A DNA stretch of 64,000 nt from Ampullaceana balthica (lineage: Eukaryota; Mollusca; Gastropoda; Lymnaeidae), in the NCBI GenBank assembly GCA_944989445.1, contig CALYLW010001205.1, positions 62,001 through 126,000 on the forward strand, read 5' to 3'. The notes beneath the pieces were generated by a model that was not told the DNA's origin, made no database searches, and saw nothing but the letters and a program-made list of their open reading frames with translations. Below are positions 34,262-41,840 of this stretch, piece after piece. The translations under genes were made by a program, and so were the position numbers. The stretch's first letter is position 1. Each line of letters opens with the position of its first letter.

Positions 34262-34908
34262 TTATTTTAATTAGTTAATTGGGCCTATGCCTATATATAT
34301 TTACATTAATTTATTTTATAAATAATTACTTATTGGCAATTTTTTCCTATTTTATTGCCCCCCCACCCGGGCCACAAAAACATAGACACCCCTCCAAGAT
34401 GACGTCACAGAGATTTGCCACGCGGAACAAAACCTACAACTCCTCCGCCAAACAACAGAACATACGGAATTTTACAGTTTGGTGTCATTCCTTGTGATGG
34501 TGTCACCCGGCAGTGGTGTAGCTAGGGGGTGCAGGGGGGACATATGTCCCCGGGTGCCACGTTAGGGGGCACCAAAATGAGTATTAAAATTAATTATTTA
34601 AATTAATTTTGATTAAAACTAATGTACTTCAAATACGTTTGCAAGATTGAATTTCGGAGCTCCACAAATATCTTCTTTACAAACCAGTAGGCAAGCATGA
34701 TTTTGGCACCCCCATTGAGCATTAAGGGGCGCCATGTGGATTTTCAAACTAAAAAAGTAACCATTAAAGAATCATTTTTAGGTTTTGTTCATATACATTC
34801 CAAAGACGCAGCAAGCCTTGAAAGGTTTATCGTAGAGAAACTGGAATATGTTAACATACCTCTAGCCGACAGTCGGTCACAATAACATAACAATGCTGAT
34901 GCAATGAC

Positions 34909-35230
34909 CAGTGGCGTAGCTAGGGTCATCTGCGCCCGGGGACATGACACAAATTTAGCGCCCCTTCCCGGACCGACAAAATCTGGGGGCTCAATGAGCC
35001 CCCTTGAAATTTTTTGAAATTTTACGGTTTATATGGTTCATTTTCGAAGTATCTGGTATTTTAATGAATTACAATACAAACTAATAATTCTCAATGCGAT
35101 TGCAAACAATTTATTTTAAGGAAAAATCTGTCAGTCCGAGAAGGGGCGCAGAATTTGTGTAATGTCCCCGGGCGCAGATGACTGTCAGCTGGTGCGGTCC
35201 ACACCCCCTCTACCTCGTCTTACTCCTGAT
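34909..35230. mobile_element. Fold-back MITE with CAGTGGCGTAGCTAGG end
   Basis: The left arm (about 34926-34985) and right arm (about 35115-35185) are inverted copies sharing GTCATCTGCGCCCGGGGACA and GCGCCCCTTC. The left terminus is CAGTGGCGTAGCTAGG. A related end (GTGGTGTAGCTAGGGGG) is at 34514, probably another insertion. Confidence 0.75.
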
Positions 35231-37049
35231 TACATTATGTCTGGCCAATACTTTCAACTTTGTTGAATGTATTTTTAATTGGTGCATGTACAAGAAAAAC
35301 AACAATCCAAATAAAATACAAAACCTATAGCTACTTTGAATCATCTTTTTTAAAGACCCATATTTAATGAGTTAAAAAAAAATAATACAAATAAAAAAAA
35401 TTAAAAGCTAACCTACGATTACTATTAGTATTAGACTTATCACTATCACTTGACATATTATACAAACAATTTAATCATATTCTCTTTAAATATAACTAAG
35501 AAAATGTAAATGTCCTATAAATTACTTATTCCATAAAACTTCAATTCATTTGTTATTGTACTAGTACTATACACATATATTGCAAAATTCTCTGACCAAT
35601 ATGATCCATATGCACTTACAATTTTATTTGAGGTGAGTGATGTGTATTATAAACAGGACTGAATACAAACATTTCATCAAACATAAAATAAGAAATGTAT
35701 AATTAAATAAATAGCAACAAGTTATTGCAGTTTAATGCAACATGGCCTAAACTATTTTATTTACTTATAAATAAATTATATGTAATAAAAACATAGCAGA
35801 TACTAAGATGTAATCAGAAGGTGTATTCAGGTTATTTATAAATAAAAACCATATTATTTTTACTTGAAAAAAATGCAGGATATTAAGTTAATAATATTTT
35901 TCTTTTTAAACTTAAGAAAATGGAAGATCGTTAAAATTGATTGCTAAAAGCCAAATCTGAAAATGAAAACATATATATACTTTTATGAAATATTGCACTC
36001 ATTAGCTTTCACTTTCTTAATTTTTTTTTCAAGTCCCAAACACTTTTACTCTTTTATTTTTATGTAGAAACAAGATTATTCACTATAATTTATTGTCAAA
36101 ATTTGAATGAAAGACACATTAAAAACCATAACTTTATTTTTGAATACATTTTGAAACTGCATGTGTGTATATGTGATCAAATCATGTAATTATCATTGTG
36201 TATATATATATTATTTTATATACATTATATTTATATTTATATATATACAATATATTAAAAATGTATGTAGCATTGAAAGGAACAAGTAATGTTTAGATTT
36301 AATTATTAGTTATAACTTGTATAAATCAAATATAGATTTACAAACTTATTAATTTTTCAAAAAACATTCACAACAACAGATTATTTAATAATAACTCCTA
36401 TTTAAACAAACATTTATTTTAGTTTTAATTTAAATGCATTACTTTTGATTATTGATTACTTGTTTTCCTTTCAAATTGTTTAGATTTATTAAAATTCTTA
36501 TTTATTAATATTCATCTTTTCTTTGGTCTTATTACTAATACTCTAATCAATTCTCTACAAATTGGAGAAAAAAATGTTAAATAGAGCCCAAATCTATTTT
36601 AGTACTTAAGCCTTTCAATCCTAATCTTTCAACTTCTCAATATCATTCTAGCAGTGATGGCTTTTAAATTTTTGTGTTTAGGCAAGGAACAAAATTGCCT
36701 CAACATAGAGTAATTTGATACAACTACAATTAAAACAGTAACCTAATTTTGGTTGTTTTAAAAAAAAATATTTACAATACTATTAAACATTTATTGATAT
36801 AAATTTCAGATGGTTGGTAAACTAGTTTCTAATCATGATAACTACTGAAATGATCTGGTGATATTTCATGATTTTCAAAATAATTTGCTTATTTTACAAG
36901 TCTTGTGGTAGTATTGAATCTAAAACATATTTAAGTCTCTTAGCCTTGTAATAACAGAAAGAGGATAAAAATGAATTTAAATACATTTATGTAAGTAGTA
37001 AGAATAGTAATGAGGAATTTGTTTCATTCTTCATAATTAAATTATTTTT
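35230..37049. other. Low-repeat AT-rich stretch, possible 3' UTR
   Basis: About 1.8 kb with few recognisable repeats. If the minus-strand exon at 37050-37160 is real, this would hold its 3' untranslated region, but no single polyadenylation site can be chosen from the many AT-rich motifs. Confidence 0.35.
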
Positions 37050-37160
37050 TTATATCTCTTTCTCCAATAACTTAGTAGAGTGACTTGGTATCGAATAGGA
37101 TTCAAACATGCTGTCATCATCTAAATGAAAGTCGGTGCTATTGGATGTAGTCTTTTCTTT
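37050..37160 (-). CDS. Candidate terminal coding exon of a short gene
   Basis: Acceptor TTTGTTTTTCAG, then 36 open codons and TAA (37052-37050). The peptide is acidic and hydrophilic (contains FHLDDDSMFESYS). The upstream candidate exon ends ATCATAATG|GTAAGTTCAG at 37820, an excellent donor in phase 0. The two exons therefore join either as a 37-residue protein starting at that ATG or as the tail of a longer frame. I do not recognise it. Confidence 0.42.
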   Translation of the reverse strand, partial: KEKTTSNSTDFHLDDDSMFESYSIPSHSTKLLEKEI

Positions 37161-37472
37161 CTGAAAAACAAATTTGCATATTTTTAACTATCTTTAAAAA
37201 AAATATTTAAAACTCAATATATTAAAAAAAGGACATGTTGCTTAAAATTTGGAAATTTACACATTGTTTTGGTAATTTAAATTATGTTTTACTCTTTCAT
37301 TGATATGCAAGAAATAAGGTAGAAAAACCTTTTGTTTACGTATGCGCGTCTAAATAAATAAAAATAATACAAGGGAAAAGTATACTAGTTACAAAAAATA
37401 TAAATTAATAATAAATTGGAAAAAAAAATATTCAAAATATTTTCTTAAATTTTAATTAAATTTTATTTTTAA

Positions 37473-37511
37473 TGATTAATCGATTAATTTATTGTTATTT
37501 TCCGCAGCCCT
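37473..37511. repeat. hAT-like right-end fragment
   Basis: GATTAATCGATTAAT followed by TTTTCCGCAGCCCTA, matching the right end of the element at 4494-5287. Confidence 0.7.
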
Positions 37512-37819
37512 ATTTTTAATATTAATATTTTAATAAAAGTTATTAGTATTATAATATAAATAAGCAAATTCATTCGATAATAATATTAATAATATGACAA
37601 TTATGTTTTGTTATTGTTATTAAGTTATTATTAATTAATTCAAAGTGATTCATACATTCCAGGTCTATGGTCCATATTGATAATATTAAATTTAGATATT
37701 AATAATTAATATATTATTTTTTTATTAATAATATAATATTATATCATAATATAATATGTATGTGCTTTCCTTAAAAACTAAGCTATAATATAAAAAAAAT
37801 TAATAATAACTGAACTTAC

Positions 37820-37884
37820 CATTATGATTTTGAAGTTTCTTGAACTTGATAACTTATCAGTGATCAGTAACAGCAGACTATTTC

Positions 37885-37919
<35 letters not shown>

Positions 37920-37925
37920 AGGTAG
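37820..37925 (-). other. Candidate upstream exon of the short gene
   Basis: The donor at 37820/37819 is near-consensus. On the minus strand the frame leading into ATG is open through LLLITDKLSSS and a run of Thr codons from a (CTA)n tract (37884-37919) back to a stop. Whether this is coding or 5' UTR cannot be told. Confidence 0.35.
37884..37919. repeat. (TAG)n microsatellite
   Basis: About 12 copies of TAG. Confidence 0.97.
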
Positions 37926-38916
37926 AAGTACTAATAGTCACTATTACTATTATGTCACGAAGTATGATCAGAGTATTTGTTCGATTCAAATTTTGTCCTT
38001 TAAAGTGAAGACGTCGCGTAGATATTATTAGATTTTAAAGACCATTTGGTATGCTGAGGATTTGTTTTCATTGTGAATATTAGCGTATTATCCTTGTTTT
38101 CATTACGATTTAGTAGAGCTGATATATAATAATTAGACTAGAATCGAAGAAAGTGGCAGCCATTAAAATTAAGATCAGCTGTAAAGTCAAGTCACGTGAT
38201 TAATGTTTACTTCTATTACATCTGCATTCGCCAATAAAATAGTGCGTTTGATCAAATGCTCGCGCATGACGACGAACGACTGACAGAGACGGCGGTGAAG
38301 TTAATATAAGGGGTTTAAAAATAGATCATTGCTTACAGAAGTTTTTAATTCCTCAAAGAATATGTCAATGATAAGGTGGTAATGAAAACTGTCTTAAATA
38401 CTTTTTCAAAATTGAATTTTATTATACGTTTGTATTTATTTTATAAAGTGTGTTGGTTTGTTAGTTTTTCTTAAATTTTAATTATAATTATTTTTGAACT
38501 AAATGTTGCCATTTTTTGTCATGTTATTTCTCTGGGGCATTTGATATTTTAATTTTTACTTAATTTGTTTTTTCTTTAAGGTTATATTATGTCGTTTGTA
38601 ATGTAAATTTAATTTTACTTTTATTCATTTATTTGTAGTGATAAAAGTTTCACTGGAACGTCTAATTGTGTTTTATTCAATCAGTACATTGGTATGAATT
38701 CTTCTCATCACAAAATTCGTTTATGACAGTGAAAATCATCATGACGATTCATTTCATCAATTAAAAATTTTTTGGATGATATTTATTCATGGAATACAGT
38801 GTCACCATGACATGAACGCTTTTTTAGAGTGGTTGTGTTAGCCATTTTCTGTTTTGTTTGTATGTTTTTTTTTGTTTTTTTTTATAATTATTTTTTTTTA
38901 TAAACAAGCTGATTTG

Positions 38917-38983
38917 TATGGTATGGCAACCGTCCGTCCTCATGGGACGATGGCGGGTACTCCTGCTCCTCTTCCCCCCTTTC
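38917..38983 (-). repeat. Short LINE 3' end
   Basis: Matches the tail of the LINE fragment at 5310 (TATGGTATGGCAACCGTCC, then CTCATGGGACGATGGCG). From here to the LTR element there is AT-rich sequence only. Confidence 0.8.
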
Positions 38984-39121
38984 AAACAAGCTGATTAAAT
39001 TAAGAGATAACGATACCTGCCTCATTTTACAATCATACTTATTAACAACATAACTTTATGAATACATCGATGGTTTTCATTTCAATTATTTTCAAAAGAA
39101 CTGCTATCATATTTAGCATAC

Positions 39122-39589
39122 TGTCAGGGTATGAGAATCACTGCGAATGATTGTTGTGAGATTGTTGTGAGCCAGTGTGTGAGTCGGCTCAAGGCGTGCG
39201 TGACAAGAGTTCACTTGTGAATATGATGTTAATTGTATTCACCCGGTATGCAAGTTAGAGAGCCGTGTCGTGGATAAATGGTGTGTGTGAGACAGAGAGA
39301 CGGATGAAGACTGACCAGTGCAGAGGTCCATAGCCCTTGTTAGGGCTAGACATTGAGTATAGAGCGTTGGCTATGGATAGCTGTTGACCCATCGAGGTGG
39401 CTCGAGTGTCCAGGGTATTAGGGACAGAGGGTCCATGTATGCACTTAAAGGGAGTGGTCATTGTTGAATGGAGTACGTCATGTACCTGAATCAGTGCTGT
39501 ACATATATTGAGGAATAATAAAGGCTTGACGTATACGGGAACAAGATTCGAGACTTAGTCTTCTTTTATCCAGAACCCAGAACGCAACA
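39122..39589 (+). repeat. 5' LTR
   Basis: 468 bp, TG...CA ends (TGTCAGGG...CGCAACA). Carries AATAAA at 39517-39522, a likely polyadenylation signal. Matches the 3' LTR except at a few bases (for example ATGTT/ATGCT, GCTGTTG/GCTAATG, AGATTCG/AGAGTCG) and a 4-bp gap near the start. Confidence 0.97.
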
Positions 39590-39590
39590 G

Positions 39591-39608
39591 TGGGGGCTCG
39601 TCCGGGAT
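39591..39608 (+). promoter_or_regulatory. Primer binding site, tRNA-Pro
   Basis: TGGGGGCTCGTCCGGGAT, one base after the LTR. It is the complement of the tRNA-Pro 3' end and identical to the 18-base site used by murine leukaemia viruses (established knowledge). First-strand cDNA synthesis starts here. Confidence 0.93.
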
Positions 39609-39710
39609 TTTCTGGAGGCTCTTGTGGATGGTACGTCAAGTCACAGCATCGAAGTGAGACAGCGTTGACGGTCTTTTCAACGAGACATCCAGTGTCCAGG
39701 CCGTCGGATA

Positions 39711-40068
39711 GTTGGTGTCCAGAGTCCTGAGTGTGTCGGTCAATGATTGCCCGACAAAAAGTTATCCACCTTATCGTTCGCCTGAGTGTGACAGTGAACG
39801 ACTGCCAGACAACAAGGCATCCGCCTTACCGATCGAGTCCAGAGTCCCGAGGAGTGTGCCGGTGAACGGCTGTCCCGACAACAAGGCATCCGCCTTACCG
39901 ATCGAGTCCAGAGTCCCGAGGAGTGTGCCGGTGAACGGCTGTCCCGACAACAAGGCATCTGCCTCATCGTCGTGTCCAGAGACCGGAGTGTGTCAGTGAA
40001 CGATTTTCCGACAACAAGGCATCCGCCTCATCGTTGTGTCCAGAGACCGGAGTGTGTTCGTGAGAACT
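39711..40068 (+). repeat. Leader tandem repeat, 64-69-bp units
   Basis: Units marked by AACAAGGCATC begin at 39811, 39880, 39949 and 40013 (periods 69, 69, 64), with degenerate units on both sides. Each holds GTCCAGAG.CC.GGAGTGTG and GTGAACG. Both strands stay open for 60-95 codons through it, a consequence of unit length, not a gene. It lies in the RNA leader between the primer site and gag. Confidence 0.9.
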
Positions 40069-40253
40069 ATTGCTGGACAATATTAATGGTGCAACCAGGA
40101 GAACTGTGTTACGTGAGCATTCTATGGACATGTAATTGTGTTGTGTATGTAATTCTGTAAATCCAGGCAAGTAATCAGTTAAAATTTGATAAATTATTAT
40201 TTTTTCCCTTTTATAATGACACGATAACCATTGTAAGTTATTGTAGAAGTAGA

Positions 40254-41369
40254 ATGGAAACTAGAAGCAGTAGTAAGGGTATAAACATGGACGAGAAATT
40301 AGAGTCGTTTAAAAAACAAGGGGAAAAACTCGCACTCAGAGGGGAGAAACTAGACGAATATGTGAGAGAGCAATGGAAAGATTTTCAAACACAGGAAAGG
40401 TTAAGGGAACAGAGAGATTATGACGACAGACAGAGACAGAAAGACGAACAAAAGGTAAAGGAACAGAGAGAGTATGACGAGAAACAGAGACAGAAAGAAA
40501 GGGAGCACGAATTGAAATTGGCAGAAATTAAAAGGAAAGACGTAACTGAACTGGACATGACAGGCCACTCGAGAGAAAACAAAGACCTTCGACAAATATT
40601 AAAAAATTTGCAAAAATTCGACGGGTCCCAAGAACTCGACGAATATGTGGCGACATTCGAACATGTAGTGGCTCAGGCGAAAGTGCCAAAAAGTCAATGG
40701 CTGATAGAGCTACAAGTAAGGCTAACGGTTGAGTTACAATCATTCTTAATGACGGAAGACGTTAGGACAAAACTGCATGATTTTGACACTGTCAAGCGAC
40801 TCCTTTTGCAACATGCAGGATTTAATGGGGAGAAGTACAGGGAAGCGTGGAATAGTCTAGCACCGGAGAGTAATAATTTTAGATTATTTCACTCAAAATT
40901 GGTTAGAAGTTTAGACAATTGGGTGGCCAGTACAAAAACAGAGAGAACATTTGAGGGGTTGAGGGATTTATTATGTAGAAACAAGTTATTATTGAACATG
41001 AATGAAGAGGCTGTTAAATGCATCCTAATGAATAATGCACCCAAATGTGAGGACGTACTGACACAAATTGACCATATAAAGTCGGCAGGACAAGGACAAT
41101 TAAGTCGGAAAGTCAATACACAGCCACTGGTAGGGGGTGTGGCGGATTATAGGGGTGAAGATGGAGGCAAGTCTAGAAGTCGCTCGACGGAGGGCCGAGT
41201 AATGGGTACATGCTTTAACTGTGGTCAGAGGGGTCACATAATGGCCAACTGTCGACAGAAATGGGCCAATAATAGGATGCCTGCAAATGCGAAGGGAAAT
41301 CAGTATAAAAGCTCAGACCAGAAATATAGCTATAGAAATAAGTATCCATGGTACAGCCAGGATAGGTGA
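40254..41369 (+). CDS. gag: Gag of the LTR element
   Basis: 371 residues. Residues 12-100 are highly charged and coiled-coil-like (repeated QREYDEKQRQKE units). About 110-290 is a helical capsid-like region (FDGSQELDEYVATFEHVV, then AWNSLAPESNNFRLFHSKL). A CCHC zinc knuckle C-F-N-C-x4-H-x4-C is at residues 320-333, with a basic tail. Packages the element RNA. The start is chosen as the first ATG after the leader with a long frame. It ends at a UGA (41367-41369) followed directly by CUA. The same frame is open beyond this stop into the protease. Confidence 0.95.
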   Translation: METRSSSKGINMDEKLESFKKQGEKLALRGEKLDEYVREQWKDFQTQERLREQRDYDDRQRQKDEQKVKEQREYDEKQRQKEREHELKLAEIKRKDVTELDMTGHSRENKDLRQILKNLQKFDGSQELDEYVATFEHVVAQAKVPKSQWLIELQVRLTVELQSFLMTEDVRTKLHDFDTVKRLLLQHAGFNGEKYREAWNSLAPESNNFRLFHSKLVRSLDNWVASTKTERTFEGLRDLLCRNKLLLNMNEEAVKCILMNNAPKCEDVLTQIDHIKSAGQGQLSRKVNTQPLVGGVADYRGEDGGKSRSRSTEGRVMGTCFNCGQRGHIMANCRQKWANNRMPANAKGNQYKSSDQKYSYRNKYPWYSQDR

Positions 41370-41819
41370 CTAAGCAAAGATTGCAAACAGGGCCGTACTA
41401 TACAGTGGCAGGGGTATAAACCTAGAAAAGGGTGGCAGTTTCGCAATACACAATGGGGGGGAAGTATGAGCGATATTTTTAGAAAGTCCACGGGTAGGTT
41501 AAATGTCGAAAAATGCTTGTTGTTAGGGAAAGAAGCTTCTCTTCTTAGAGACACCGGCTGTACAATCGTAGGGTGCAGAAAGAGTTTAATACCAAAAAAA
41601 TACATGACTGATCAGACCTTTACAGTTAAACTTATCGATGGGACAATAAAAACGTTTGAAACTGCTATAGTAGACATTAAAACCCCTTATCTCTGCGGTA
41701 GATTTTTGTCCGCCCTTTTTGAAGATCCGGTAACAGATGTGATTTTAGGAAATGTTAGATCAGACGAGGACACACCATTCCATCGCGGTAACGTAGTTAC
41801 CAGGGCCCAGAATAAATGA
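41370..41819 (+). CDS. pro: Aspartic protease region of the LTR element
   Basis: Open in the Gag frame from the base after the Gag UGA; the first internal ATG is at 41466 (118 residues from there). The active-site motif is LLRDTGCTIVG (Asp at residue 29 counted from that ATG), the DTG of retroviral-type proteases with Cys in place of the usual Ala. A flap-like IDGTIKTFETAIVDI and a DVILGN motif follow. Matures Gag and Pol. It ends at a second UGA (41817-41819). Expression by readthrough of the first UGA is inferred from the shared frame and context. Confidence 0.87.
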   Translation, partial: LSKDCKQGRTIQWQGYKPRKGWQFRNTQWGGSMSDIFRKSTGRLNVEKCLLLGKEASLLRDTGCTIVGCRKSLIPKKYMTDQTFTVKLIDGTIKTFETAIVDIKTPYLCGRFLSALFEDPVTDVILGNVRSDEDTPFHRGNVVTRAQNK

Positions 41820-41840
41820 GATAAAGGGGGAGGACCACAA

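Noticed and set aside
34019..34270. 83-codon Gly-rich frame
   Set aside because: Spans a Harbinger-like MITE end to end.
39712..39999. 95-codon frame before gag as a separate gene
   Set aside because: It follows the 69-bp tandem repeats, is open on both strands and has no start context or known content.
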